From: Bimastos eiseni
Taxonomy: Eukaryota > Annelida > Clitellata > Crassiclitellata > Lumbricidae
Direction of reading: 5' to 3'
Assembly: GCA_959347315.1 (NCBI GenBank)
Contig: OY365811.1
Span: 28,456,833 to 28,520,832, forward strand
Length of the DNA stretch: 64,000 nucleotides
The notes beneath the pieces were generated by a model. The model saw only the letters and a program-made list of their open reading frames with translations, did not search any database and was not told the DNA's origin. Both the position numbers and the translations under genes were made by a program. Positions 11,912 through 22,689 of this stretch are shown here, one piece after another. Position 1 is the stretch's first letter. Each line of letters begins with the position of its first letter.

Positions 11912-14620
11912 CATCATAAGTCCCCGGCTAAGTTTACACCGCCCTCGGCATATTACTCAACTCAACGAGGGTTTCACAGTTCACACGATAACAATTAGGC
12001 AATTCGGAAGACAACAGCCGTTGGGCAAACCAGACAATATGTTTCAAGCTGAGCAATTGCGACTGAATATTGGCTATCGCATGAGCTGTGTATTAGTTGG
12101 TCGAACTTTAAAAACAATTTGTTTGCTCTGAAGTCAACCAGATGCTCTTTCTAACTCATGATTCACATTTCCGAAAACGAATAAGCACGTTTCAGAATAT
12201 AAAGGCTGCAGGATTGAAATATTAGATGCCATTGAAATAAATTGAGAAAAGATGGTAGTTCAATATCGAGACTCCAAACTGAATGATCCTGGATGGAGTT
12301 GCATTTCCAAAACAGTATTTGCTGCCGTTGATCGTACAGGCATTTAGAGACACACTCTAGGCCAGTCCCAAGCAGAGGTGTAACAAGCGGAGGGGAAGAG
12401 GGGCACCGGCCCCCAGTTTTAGTGCTCAGTATCCCCCATGTGCCTCCAAAATCGGTTCTTTTTAAGTGGCTTTTTGAGATTACTTTTGTTAAGATAATTT
12501 GTGCCCACATTTTTCAAATTTCTGGAGGGCAAAATTTAAAAAGTGGTGGGGCAACAAAATTTTGGCGCTTTGCGCAATATTTTACAAATTCTGCCCCCTC
12601 ACTTTTCAAAACCTTGTTACATCTCTGGTCTCAAGTATGCCACAGTGTGTATAACTCGCTTATTAAAATTGCGCGATTCAATGTATCGAATTCCTTGAGA
12701 CATCGGAAAAATCCCAATTGAAAAAAACGATTATCAAAAAAAATTCTCAATTTATGTCATAGGCTAGAGTTGGAGAACGTCGTGTCTGTACAGTTTCACT
12801 GAGGCATCGCACTTCAAATTTACACCTTTCAGTTGTGTCCCCTCGATAATCCGAAGGTTCTATATTCATTAGGCCCTATTCCGACATTAATTTAACTAGA
12901 AGCTGGATTAATTGGTTAAAAGAATATGATTGATATGAAAAGAATAATGCCCAAATGGAAGCTGGCTGAATGAAGACTATGGTGCAATTTAGATTCTAGA
13001 AAAACAGAATTCTTTTCGTCAGTCAAGCTATCATTAAAACAGCAATCTTATCACCTATCGACCGAACACCATGCAATTTTCGGACTATCGAACCTTCAAA
13101 CTGAAGACACAGAACTCCTTTCAATATCTGTCATGCGAGTTATCTTGAAGGCGCCCTGCGCATAAATAAATCTTAAGATGTGTGAAATCATCGTTCTCAC
13201 TTTTGATGACGTCTTCGGCGAATTCCCTGACAGATCGAAGCGACGAGAGATCGATGCGTTTGACGACGACTTCGCAACTCTTTCCCACCCAATTATTGAT
13301 CTCTTTGCACGCGATGTCCGCCTTAGCCACATCACGACAGGCGAGGATGACACGCGCTCCTGCCAGCCAATCACAACACACAAATCTAGGTTATCATATC
13401 AAAGCGCGATCGTTGTGGCTTCATCCCAATCAATCAATACCCACTCTCTCAGAGTTAATCGCTTTCAGCGACTGAATCTCAATCAGTCTCTCTGTCTGTC
13501 TGTCGGTCTCTGTCTTGCTCTGTTTGTTTGTCTATCTGTCTCTCATCATATGTGCAATGACCAGATAACACTATAGCAGCAATTAAATCCATTGTTGAGA
13601 GATATAATTATTGGTTTTCATATACGGCCGTTGACTTAAATAACCATAAACAGTCCATCAGCGACTCAGCGCAAATGACGACTACACATCTTTCGAAGAC
13701 GAAGGTTTCCATCAGGACGGATTCAATATATACACTACACAGCATTTTGTATACGGCAATTTGCTGTGACTATTTTGTCTGTCTCTATGCATGCATTTTG
13801 TTCTCTCGGTCTCTGTCTATCGCTCGTTGTTTGATAAGAAGGTCTCTTCGAGTGTGGATTCAACACCATCATATATAGCGTTGCATCCCTCCTGCCTTCT
13901 CACCCACGAATAGCTGCAGCTCAGAGTGCAGCATCTCTTCTGACAAGTGGTCATTTGCTCGATTAACTGCCTTCAAATGCTCTAAAGTCGATATTTTGTC
14001 AAAGGATTATCAGAGGAAGGCAGAAAGACACTCTGCAGGCGGATATATAGGTAGACAGACAATGCGCTATAGAAATATAGATGGAGGAAAAAGAACAAGA
14101 CTTGATTGACAACAAGAGAAGAAGAGAAAGACATGAAAGAAGCAACTTAGAGACGAGAAATGAACAGAAGAGTATTCAGGAGAAAGAGAGGAACGCAAGA
14201 GAGAACGGAGGTGAGTTTAATCTCTAATAAATATGGAATTACGAAGACAACAGAGAGAAGAAAAGAGGAGGAGGATGACAACAAATTAAAACATTCTTGA
14301 AAGGCATTTATTAATTAATGGAGATATTATTATGATGACGACGACGACGACAAAGCTGCTAATTACAGGTGACAACTACGATGACGATCGCGTTATTGTT
14401 GTTTCTGCTGCTGATGTCATGATGATTATGTTTGGTGATGATGATGAATATGATGATGACGACGACGAGGACAACGATGATAACAAAGTGGAATGGGAGT
14501 TAGAGGAAAATATTGCCAACCTCTTTTGGCCAACTGTTTGGCCGTTTCCTTTCCAATTCCAGCGTTTGCTCCAGTTACGATCGCCGTCTTTCCTTTTAAG
14601 CTTACTTGACTGGCATCCAT
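4937..14620 (-). CDS. Retinol-dehydrogenase-like short-chain dehydrogenase/reductase (five exons; C-terminus missing)
   Basis: The five exons are 14620-14521, 13359-13201, 9892-9788, 8818-8609 and 5144-4937. All borders are GT/AG and every junction is phase 1 until the last donor (phase 2). The joined frame gives 260 whole residues plus a split codon. SDR hallmarks are all present: nucleotide-binding TGANAGIG (residues 16-23), ACRD after the second strand, NNAG (96-99), the VSS serines (146-147), the catalytic YGRSK (Tyr172, Lys176) and HPG (201-203). The ACRD motif after an arginine suggests NADP(H) preference, as in the RDH11-RDH14 group, which reduce retinal and other aldehydes or ketones. 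There is no N-terminal membrane anchor before residue 8 in this model, unlike RDH11 and RDH13; an upstream exon could supply one. The C-terminal exon (about 40-60 residues in the family) was not found. The substrate is inferred only from family. Confidence 0.88.
5145..8608 (-). other. Intron 4 of the SDR gene
   Basis: About 3.46 kb of AT-rich sequence with no recognised exon or intact mobile element. TA dinucleotide arrays sit at 7902-7931 and 8041-8075. Several copies of the palindrome TAGGCCTA occur (near 5692, 6091, 6110, 8391 and 8492). Confidence 0.75.
8609..8818 (-). CDS. SDR gene exon 4 (catalytic Ser-Tyr-Lys)
   Basis: The acceptor is gcatctag|GTCACTTCC and the donor CTCAAAG|GTGACC, giving 69 codons plus split codons. 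It encodes GHFLLTYLLLPKL, then RVVTVSSVAHFFYNIDFDDL, then AYGRSKTANILFTNHLASLL. Ser146/147, Tyr172 and Lys176 form the catalytic set. The DFDDL turn after the serine is typical of RDH11-RDH14. Confidence 0.9.
9115..9605. mobile_element. Candidate MITE with imperfect terminal inverted repeats (SDR intron 3)
   Basis: The left end, GGGTCCATCCATATATTACG plus TACGC, is the imperfect inverse of the right end near 9580-9605 (GCGTACGGAATAATTATG followed by TGGACC). Just inside both ends lie stretches with repeated 'gacccctcccc' words. No transposase and no clear target duplication were seen, so the borders are approximate. Confidence 0.45.
9788..9892 (-). CDS. SDR gene exon 3 (NNAG motif)
   Basis: The acceptor is gctgatacag|ATGAATC and the donor CACCTTG|GTATAC, giving 34 codons plus split codons. 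It encodes ESRVDLLVNNAGVIASERHE and then TEDGFETHFAVNHL. NNAG stabilises the central sheet in classical SDRs, and 'TEDGFE..F.VNHLGHF' is a signature of the RDH group. The start is too short to be seen as a standalone frame. It was found by matching phase with its neighbours. Confidence 0.87.
10213..10431. mobile_element. Candidate MITE with CTTCTGCGG ends (SDR intron 2)
   Basis: The left end CTTCTGCGGCCGAA and the right end TTTCGTCCGCAGAAG are near inverses over about 15 bp, and both continue inward into AAAACGAAAA/CGTTTTTCGG-type sequence. The interior holds two GCGCATGCGC palindromes (10281-10290 and 10299-10308) and TTAGGGTCAGGGTTAG-like words. No coding frame is present and the target duplication is not obvious. 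Confidence 0.5.
11290..11400 (+). repeat. Dispersed repeat B, copy 1
   Basis: It contains 'ttccagtcccaagcctgg', then 'aggaggagggcgacac' and 'ggtgtcgtt'. The same words occur in order near 29320-29400, and inverted near 19570 and 55930, so this is an interspersed element, probably a SINE. Intron 2 of the SDR gene. Confidence 0.5.
11871..11912. repeat. TA dinucleotide microsatellite
   Basis: An almost pure (TA)n run interrupted by one TACATA. It lies within SDR intron 2. Confidence 0.85.
12373..12627. mobile_element. hAT-like MITE, CAGRGGTGTAACA family, copy 1
   Basis: A 255-bp element starts CAGAGGTGTAACAAGC and ends with the inverse, CTTGTTACATCTCTG. Flanking octamers are GTCCCAAG and GTCTCAAG (7 of 8), an 8-bp target duplication as expected for hAT. 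The interior ('aaatcggttctttttaa', 'gttaagataatttgtgccc', 'tttttcaaatttctgg') matches the copy at 53863-54101. It appears to have inserted into dispersed repeat B, whose 'ccagtcccaag' word forms its left flank. Confidence 0.8.
13201..13359 (-). CDS. SDR gene exon 2 (cofactor-specificity loop)
   Basis: The acceptor is ggctggcag|GAGCGC and the donor ATCAAAA|GTGAGA, giving 52 codons plus split codons. It encodes ARVILACRDVAKADIACKEI followed by VVVKRIDLSSLRSVREFAED, matching the RDH family pattern 'ILACRD...DLASLKSIREFA'. The aspartate in RIDLSS is the usual adenine-ring contact. Confidence 0.88.
14332..14480. repeat. Trinucleotide GAC/GAT-rich repeat
   Basis: Impure runs of gac, gat and acg codon-sized units lie just inside intron 1 of the SDR gene, directly 3' of exon 1. 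The open plus-strand frame across it (D-rich) is a by-product of period-3 composition. Confidence 0.75.
14521..14620 (-). CDS. SDR gene exon 1 (dinucleotide-binding motif)
   Basis: The exon starts at an ATG (14620) and encodes MDASQVSLKGKTAIVTGANA and onward through AKQLAKR, with the Rossmann glycine motif TGxxxGxG at residues 16-23. The donor AGAG|GTTGGC leaves phase 1 and joins exon 2 to give AKR-G-ARVILACRD. The ATG was chosen because it directly precedes the beta-strand segment. The open frame continues a few codons upstream (a GTG codon at 14632), so an earlier exon spliced near 'cgtag|tgg' is possible. Confidence 0.85.
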
Positions 14621-14649
14621 CACACCAGCCACTACGATGCACTCTCCTA

Positions 14650-14832
14650 GTGACTCACCAGAGGAATATCCAGAGGAATCTCCAGATGAACCTCCAGATG
14701 AATCTTCAGATGAATCCTTATATGAATCACTGGATGAATCTTTATATAAATCTCCAGATGAATCTTCAGAGTAGTATACAGAGGAATCTTCAGATGACTA
14801 TCCAGATGAATATCCAGGTGAATCACCAGGGA
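14650..14832. repeat. 12-bp minisatellite immediately upstream of SDR exon 1
   Basis: About 15 imperfect copies of ATCTCCAGATGA (variants ATCTTCAGATGA, ATCCAGAGGA, ATCCTTATATGA). Because the period is a multiple of three, a plus-strand frame reads S-P-D-E/S-S-D-E-like repeats. With no conserved surroundings I take it as non-coding. It lies 30-210 bp 5' of the SDR start codon, where it could affect promoter spacing. Confidence 0.75.
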
Positions 14833-14959
14833 AATCACTTTTTCCGATCGATCAATCACTCGCAGATTCAATTCCTAAAGACGTCAGAAGAAAGAAACGG
14901 AATCGTAGAGTGAGTTAACCATATACATCCCAAGAATTGATGATCTTACAAAGATGCAT

Positions 14960-15408
14960 ATGCGCGTATATATATATATATACACGCACGCATACAGTTT
15001 GTGTGTATATATATATATAATGTTTATACGTAAACTCCCATTTCTATATGCATGGGACGATATATATGGACCATTAATATATACGCATATATAATCTATT
15101 CATACACATACATATAAATTCATAAAGTGACCGATATATATATATATTAGATATATACGTTACATATATAATGTACCATATTATATATAATATATTATGA
15201 TGTATACTCGTGTGCGCTTCCTCTGAAGATCGGCTAGAATTTCTCTTTCTCCTATAACCAGCGACGCTTAGGCGAACAATCTTCACAGATGGAAAGGGTC
15301 AGACAGACACACAGACAGACAGACGGACAGACAGACTGACGGTAAGACGGGCAGAAACAGAGTGGTGGGCGAAGTGGATGTTGAAGCATCGATGGATTGA
15401 CAAGTGTG

Positions 15409-15439
<31 letters not shown>

Positions 15440-16140
15440 CGCACGGATTGATGCTTAGGCCTACGCCAAAAACAACTCTCACAACACTAGCATATCAATA
15501 TAAGGTATACATAATATGGATGTATATATATAGAAAGTCATTTTAAATGTTATCTCTTCATTCAGCCGTATACGGCGCATTATGACGTCTGCATTATATG
15601 ACCACCGTCTGTACACCTGTCTGTCTGCCTGTCTGTCCACCTGTATGTCCACCTGTCTGTCCACCTGTATGTCCATCTATAATGGCCATCTGTGTGCCAT
15701 ATGGTTCGTGTGTGTACCGGTGTCTGTGCGTTTGCATATTCGTTTCTATATGTTCATCGGTGTGCGCATGTGTTTATGTCAGTCTGTCCACCTGTTTGTG
15801 TGTGTCTGTGTGCCTGTCCGTCCGCCTGGCCGTCGGTCTGTCTTCTATAGATATGAAAATCGATCTGCATCATTAGTGCCTTAGCTAATCAAACACAGCT
15901 GCATTCATTTCAAGCGTCGAAGTCCGAGAAACTCAGTTACGAACAGAAGAAGGAGATTATCACTGGCAGTCAATCAACGCTCTGACCTCGTCACATATAC
16001 AGACAGACACACACACACACACACGCACACACACATAAATATATATGTATATATATACATATATATATGTATATATATGTATATATACGCATGTGTATAT
16101 AGGCTATATATATATATATACACATACGCAGGCATAATAT
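14960..16140. repeat. Cluster of TA, CAGA/CTGT and CA microsatellites
   Basis: TA-rich blocks lie at 14968-14984, 15007-15020, 15134-15195, 15413-15440 and 16036-16120. A CAGA run sits at 15299-15335, a CTGTCCACCTGTATGTCCAC-like block at 15612-15672 with looser CTGT text to about 15840, and a CA run at 16000-16035. No gene was recognised. Confidence 0.7.
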
Positions 16141-17706
16141 ATGACTATTCATACATTATGTCATATCTACTGCATATAATTTCCTATATATAGTTTATAT
16201 TGTAATATAAATAATTTGGCCTAGGCCATATTTTATACATAATTGTACAGGGGTCACGTATATCTTACACTGCGTGACAGCAGTTTGCACCAATCATCTA
16301 TATACGGGTTATTATGGTAGCATAATATCATGAGACTATAGTATATCTGGATAAACAGTAGCAGAAAGTGCTAGTCCAAACATGCCAGGTCTATTTCTAA
16401 ATGACAAAGCATGCAATGTGTGATGTGGTCGAATCTGATATTAGATAAGTTTTAGGTGTATACGTTCATCAGCAGAATGTTTACAAGTAAAGATACCTAG
16501 AAATGATTATTGGAACTAGTAGCAGTGACCAGTACTATAGGCTAGACAGCGACGCAGGACCGTTTATGGGCATTTTATGCAGGGTATAAAAAAATGCTAA
16601 ATGCGGCTCTGCGGCGGTGATTACTTGAAGTGATTAGAATACATTCTTACTTTCTTATAGAACGTATTTTCGTTTTATTCTACAGTCGTTGGATATAAAC
16701 CGTTGTCTGGACGACCTATACAATACAATATATATACATGAACAACTAGAATTCTAGATTCTCCTATCTATAGATGTCAATGGCCTATATTTGGCAATCA
16801 TTCACTCATTTATTCTTTCACATTAATTCTCCATCAGTCTTCCCAGGCATCCTCTGTCTGTCTGTCTCCCAGTGTGTCTGTGTGTCTCTGTCTGTCTGTC
16901 TGATTGTCTGACTCTCTCTCTCTCACTTAGGGTTCTATCTTTATATCCCGCTGTGCCTGCCTACCTTCTCGCCTGCCTAACAGTCGCTCTGCTTCCTTGA
17001 CTGTTTATGGTATTTGTACAAAAGGAAGTTAATACCCGCCTGATCCTTTGAACTCTGGTTGACCCATGACCAATCTGGGTCACCCTTTTGCCTCGCTACA
17101 CATCAACAGATAAGGATAGTCACAGCACACTCTTGCTTCCCAGGAGTCCCTCCACCCCTCAGAGGGTAATAGAAGTCACCCACGCGATTTCACTCAACTT
17201 GAAAGAAAGGGAAGTGAGAAGCACAAAGAGGAAGGAGAGGGAATCAACTGTATACGGAGACAAGTGATGAAACTAGAATTCGGATCAGGGAGGGTGGAGT
17301 GAGAGAAAGAGGTGATCACAGATCAAAGTCAGCTGTAAAGTAATTGCCTATCTATTACACAAACAAACTCGTGGTAGGAGGTGGGGTGAAGGCAGTCTAG
17401 TTGAAGATTTACTCGTCGAAGCCTTTATCCAGCCTTTGGAATGGCGCTGCACGAGTACCGGCATTGGCAGAGTTATCACCGTGGAATATATCGACTGATG
17501 ACACTGAGCTGACGTGTCGTGATAACTCAAAAGGCATCAACTGCTCTGAAGAATCTATCGCTTTGTCTTCAAAATCAGAGTCAGAGACGTTTTATGACAA
17601 TGCTTCATTAATCATTATCTCATTACCAACATTGCATCGTGCAGTCCCTTTCTGGTGCCTTTATACTCTCGTGCTCATCCACAGGCTGGGTGTTTGTCCT
17701 GCTCTA
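16141..17706. other. No recognisable gene
   Basis: Mixed unique sequence with a short CTGT-rich stretch at 16853-16925. Open frames at 17401-17700 are continuous with the adjoining minisatellite and show no conserved motif. Confidence 0.5.
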
Positions 17707-17710
17707 ATAG

Positions 17711-18406
17711 AGACGACCGACCCAGATCGACCCGAGATCGACCCGAGATCGACCCGAGATCGACCCGAGATCGACCCGAGATCGACCCGAGATCGACCCG
17801 AGATCGACCCGAGATCGACCCGAGATCGACCCGAGATCGACCCGAGATCGACCCGAGATCGACCCGAGATCGACCCGAGATCGACCCGAGATCGACCCGA
17901 GATCGACCCGAGATCGACCCGAGATCGACCCGAGATAGACCCGAGATAGACCCGAGATAGACCCGAGATAGACCCGAGATAGACCCGAGATAGACCCAAG
18001 ATAGACCCAGATCGACCCAGATCGACCCAGATAGACCCAAGATAGACCCAAGATAGACCCAGATTGACCAAAGATAGACCCGAGATCGACCCGAGATAGA
18101 CCCGAGATAGACCCGAGATAGACCCGAGATAGACCCGAGATCGACCCGAGATAGATCCAAGATAGACCCAAGATAGACCCAAGATAGACCCAAGATAGAC
18201 CCAAGATAGACCCAGATCGACCAAGATCGACCCAAGATAGACCCAGATCGACCAGAGATAGACCCGAGATAGACCCGAGATAGACCCGAGATCGACCCAA
18301 GATAGACCCAGATCGACCAAAGATAGACCAGAGATAGACCCGAGATAGACCCGAGATCGACCCAAGATAGACCCGAGATGGACCCAAGATAGACCCAGAT
18401 CGACCC
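17711..18406. repeat. 11-bp minisatellite (GATCGACCCGA)n, about 63 units
   Basis: The array is nearly perfect for its first 20 or so units (GATCGACCCGA). From about 17935 it changes to GATAGACCCGA and then to mixed GATAGACCCAA and 10-bp GATCGACCCA units. The period is not divisible by three, so one unit type reads through all three frames (an R-D-R-P-E-I-D-P-R-S-T cycle on plus; L-G-S-I-S-G-R-S-R-V-D on minus). This explains the long open frames on both strands without a gene. Confidence 0.92.
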
Positions 18407-18729
18407 ACTCCCTTCGATGTGCACACAATAAACGAAACAACTTATTCTAATCTACTACTCACCTCAAAAGACGACCTCTAATGACCTCTGATGACCGGTT
18501 AATTGACCTCCTCCTGCCTACGTCAGCTGAGGTGTTTTAGTCGATCATTTGCACAACGAAAGAGAAGTACATCTGATCGTGTAATAGGACGACACAACTA
18601 ACAACGAATTATCTATCACTTGTTCGTCTTCCCCATCCTACACCACTTATCTCCTCAGTGCACTCGCTCCGAATATTCAACAATAGATTTTATAACAATA
18701 GTTCTATACCTAATGACATACATAGGTGC

Positions 18730-18734
<5 letters not shown>

Positions 18735-18768
<34 letters not shown>

Positions 18769-18772
18769 GGGA
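18735..18772. repeat. CAGA tetranucleotide microsatellite
   Basis: About nine uninterrupted CAGA units after a GAGAGA lead-in. Confidence 0.85.
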
Positions 18773-18774
18773 CG

Positions 18775-19930
18775 GACATGCAGGGAGAGAGAAGAACACA
18801 AACACACGAAGAGATGCAAACAAAGGCCCAAAGACGCATATATAGAAGGATATTTCTTCTTCTTCTTCATATGATGACAATCGGCGCCGTGTTGAAGTGG
18901 AAAGGTGTGCGCGGCGTTTAGCACCTGTTCAATTATCCTACCTAATAATAATTGTATACATCATCAGACGGAGCCAATTAAACAGCAGTACTTCGACACT
19001 TATCTGCCGTCGATCTAAACCTATCATAGAGGCCAACAATAGGCCAATGCGGTCACTGATAAGCGGAATTATAATTATATATCGCTATTATATATACAAT
19101 ATATGTAGCCTACATATGCTCATGATGCGCTTTTGAAGAAATGTCATAATTATGCACATAATGATATACACAGTATTACGCATATCTAAAATTTAATGGC
19201 CATATTTGCATATCTGATGTAATAATATATACAGCGAATGTCAATATGTCTAACACTTTTATGCAAATCAAGCATGTGCAACACCTACACACAGTTGCGG
19301 ACCACGTGTACATCTGTGAGTAGAGAACTTGCTGACGAGTCATGTGTAAGCTTGCATAATTGCTAAATATAGTCTGTACATAATATATTGGTGAATTAAA
19401 ACAGTACAAAGTCTTATCGTTGTTTAAAGTTAGCAATCTAGTGGTCACTACCAAGAACTGTTGCTAGAAGAGGCTGAGCGAATATGAGGGATTTATTAGT
19501 AGTTTAGTCTCAGTTTAATGACACTGTGTGATATCAAAGATCATTAGCGTCGTCGTATAGTCCTTCTCTATCAAGGCTTGGGACTGGCACTGCCAGAGGG
19601 CAAGCAGTGATGGCGATGCTAGGGTTGTATTAGGTCTGACTCTGACAACATTCATTGAAAAGTGTTCGAGTCTGTTCGTATCTTTTTGGCTTTCAGAACC
19701 ATTTGACGCTCAGTTTCCGAGGTACAATCCGTACAATAATGCGTATACGACGATGAAATTAAATGCAAAGTATTAGCCTACTATCGAATGTATGCTATCT
19801 TCGTACCCGTCGCCGCAAAATGGCTGGCGTCAGGAACTAATGATGATATTAACGTCAGCAATTATTCAAAACACTCTTAACATGTCAAAGCCTTGCATTG
19901 TGTAAGCCACGATTAATTTCAGCTGCAGCG
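18775..19930. other. No recognisable gene; inverted copy of dispersed repeat B near 19565-19640
   Basis: Unique AT-rich sequence. 'caaggcttgggactggcact' near 19574 is the inverse of the phrase in repeat B at 11310 and 29335, marking a minus-oriented copy. No exon was supported. Confidence 0.45.
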
Positions 19931-19936
19931 GTTCAG

Positions 19937-20562
19937 CCTGTCTGCTTGCCAGTCTGCCTGTCTGCTTGCCAGTCTGCCTGTCTGCTTGCCAGTCTGCCTG
20001 TCTGCTTGCCAGTCTGCCTGCCTGCTTGCCAGTCTGCCTGCCTGCTTGCCAGTCTGCCTGCCTGCTTGCCAGTCTGCCTGTCTGCTTGCCAGTCTGCCTG
20101 TCTGCTTGCCAGTCTGCCTGTCTGCTTGCCAGTCTGCCTGTCTGCTTGCCAGTCTGCCTGTCTGCTTGCCAGTCTGCCTGTCTGCTTGCCAGTCTGCCAG
20201 TCTGCTTGCCAGTCTGCCTGTCTGCTTGCCAGTCTGCCTGTCTGCTTGCCAGTCTGCCTGCCTGCTTGCCAGTCTGCCTGTCTGCTTGCCAGTCTGCCTG
20301 TCTGCTTGCCAGTCTGCCTGTCTGCTTGCCAGTCTGCCTGTCTGCTTGCCAGTCTGCCTGTCTGCTTGCCAGTCTGCCTGTCTGCTTGCCAGTCTGCCTG
20401 TCTGCTTGCCAGTCTGCCTGCCTGCTTGCCAGTCTGCCTGCCTGCTTGCCAGTCTGCCTGTCTGCTTGCCAGTCTGCCTGTCTGCTTGCCAGTCTGCCTG
20501 CCTGCTTGCCAGTCTGCCTGCCTGCCTGCCCGCCTGTCTGCCCGTCTGCCTCCCTGCCTGCC
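19937..20562. repeat. 20-bp minisatellite, about 29 units plus degenerate end
   Basis: The unit is CCTGTCTGCTTGCCAGTCTG with a recurrent T/C variant (TCTGC or CCTGC) and one unit with CCAG. It degrades to CCTGCCTGCCCGCC beyond 20520. A 20-bp period leaves all frames open, giving spurious Cys/Leu/Pro-rich plus frames and Gln/Ala/Asp/Arg-rich minus frames of about 200-230 residues. Confidence 0.92.
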
Positions 20563-20779
20563 ACGTGGGTGGCATTTAATCTCAGTCGAATGACGTCAGA
20601 CTCAGCAGAGCATCTAATGATGATCTATATTGTCAGATAGACAGATACAGACAGATACAGACAGACGGTCTCATAGAAGTAGAAAGACGCATCCACTACA
20701 AAGACACTTTATACACAGAGGTTGAATCTGATACTTCTCTTCTTCAGCGTTTTATCTCAACCATAAATAACTGGAAGAA

Positions 20780-21245
20780 CGAATGGTTGGCTGGATAAAG
20801 GATGACGGATGTATGGATTGTTTGATAGATAGATGGATGCGTGAATTGTTGGATAGATAGATATATGGATGGATGGCTGAATTGATGAATAGATTTTTAG
20901 ATGGATGGATGAATGAATGAATGAATGAATGAATGAATGAATGAATGAATGAAAGGATGAGTTATTGGATGGATGAGTGAATGCATAGAATGTATGGATT
21001 TGTTGGATAGATAGATGGATGATGGATGGAACGATGAATGGGTAGTTGGTTGGCTGGATGTATGTGGGGATTGTTGGACGGATGCATGAGTGGATGGATA
21101 AAATGAGTTTATGCAAGGCTGGCTGAATGAATGGGTAGAAGGATGGCTTGAAGGATGAATGAATGGTTTGATGGATGGATGGATGAATGGATAGATGGGT
21201 GAATGGATGGGTGGATGAATAGATGAATCGATGGTTCAAATCAAT
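20780..21245. repeat. Degenerate GATG/GAAT tetranucleotide tract
   Basis: Impure GGAT/GATG units dominate, with a pure GAAT run at about 20907-20953. Opposite-strand counterparts (ATCC/ATTC) dominate 31630-32995. It ends next to 'caatcaatcgatataag', which resembles other interspersed-repeat tails. Confidence 0.8.
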
Positions 21246-22130
21246 CAATCGATATAAGTTTATTTGGCAATCAAAGAACAATTTACATGAAAACTTTCTA
21301 ATAGAGATAACGTACAACTGCACCGAAGACCCAATAAAGGACGGAAGGGTCCCTTAAGTTACCTAATAATTTAATAAATTAGGTACTATAGAGTAGTCGA
21401 GTATAGAGGTCAAAAGGAGATTAGAATGGGTGAAAATGAGATGGCGAATCTTAACTAACGCATATGCTAACATTAAACAAAAACGAGCAAATTATAAACT
21501 ATTGAGAATTGTATGATCTATAGGCAGCTGACCAGAACCAGCATGTAAAGTAGATGAAGTGGGTTATATCAAAGTAATAACTACAAATATTACAATTCAC
21601 CTGATCTAATATCGCAGTAATTGAATGGCTATCTGGATTGCTGCATAGATATAGATGGATGGATGAATGAATGGGTGGATGTGTGGGTGGATTGGTGGGC
21701 GGACATATATGGACGCATGCAGGTAAGGAGGTATAGACGGAAGACGGATTGGAGATGGAAGCGGATTGCCGTGGAACAAAGTCTTAAAACTGCATCTAAT
21801 GTTACAAGTTGCTGATAGGGGATGGTTCGTGAATGCTACGAATCGACTAAAGGTAATTATGACGGAGAGAGCGACGAATGTGACGGATGAAGATAAGACA
21901 AAGGTAAAAGCGCTGGCAATCAATTCATCAGAGGACTAATATGCAACCACACAGTGACATGCAAGCTGACGGAGACAAAGACAGACAGACAGACAGACAG
22001 TCAGAGACGGACAAATGGACGCACTCAGAGAGACACAGACAGACAGACAGCAAGAGATAGCGACTGCCACGAGGCAGGTGACTTACCTTTCGCTGAGTTT
22101 ACTACTAAATGTCGATAGACACACTGAACG
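21246..22130. other. No recognisable gene; short GGAT and CAGA runs
   Basis: Short GGATGGATGAATGAATGGGT text lies near 21655-21690 and CAGACAGA runs near 21978-22050. The rest is unique and no exon was supported. Confidence 0.45.
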
Positions 22131-22140
22131 AAGGTTGAGG

Positions 22141-22440
22141 TGGATGGGATGGATGGATGGTGGTGGTCGTTGTGGTGGTGGTGGTGGTGGTGGGGGTGGT
22201 GGTCGTTGTGGTGGTGCATATGAGGCTGGGTGTGAAGTGGTGTAGCATACAGGATCTGAGTAACCAGGGTTTAATACTAACACTACAACTAAGCGGTTGA
22301 AATCCGATCGGTGGGTGGTGGGTGGGAGAAGTGACGGTGTGCGCATGGCCAGTGGTTCACGGAATATGACCAGAGAGAGAGAGAGAGAGAGTGACAGACA
22401 AACAGACAGACAGAGACAGACAGACAGGCAGACAGATATG
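22141..22440. repeat. GGT/GGAT-rich tract followed by GA and CAGA microsatellites
   Basis: TGGTGG units run at 22156-22215, GGTGGGTGG at 22308-22328, a GA run at 22371-22391 and CAGACAGA at 22395-22437. Confidence 0.75.
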
Positions 22441-22689
22441 AACCAAGGAACCTCCCGCTCCTTCTCCTCCTTCTCCTCCTCCTCCTTATTTTTCTTCCTC
22501 CTCTTCCTGCCATATCCAATTATCTATTCCTTCAATCCAGTTTCCTAATGGTGTTGAGGTAAAGAAAGTAATGTGTCATCAACTGTTCGAAGATTTTCCA
22601 TCACTAGTTTGAGAATTAAATGTGGCTCTTTGCTCACATTTAAGATGGAAAGAATACACAGTGATAAATATAATAAAACAAAAATGATG

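Noticed and set aside
14332..14913. 193-residue plus frame with Asp-rich and N-L-Q-M repeats
   Set aside because: Spans trinucleotide and 12-bp repeats and crosses SDR exon 1 in antisense.
17661..18440. Three overlapping minus frames of 240-259 residues and two plus frames
   Set aside because: All arise from the 11-bp minisatellite, whose period keeps every frame open.
19937..20540. CRISPR-like regularity of the 20-bp array
   Set aside because: No unique spacers between repeats and the DNA is eukaryotic; it is a minisatellite.
19866..20640. Several frames of about 200-230 residues on both strands
   Set aside because: By-products of the 20-bp minisatellite.
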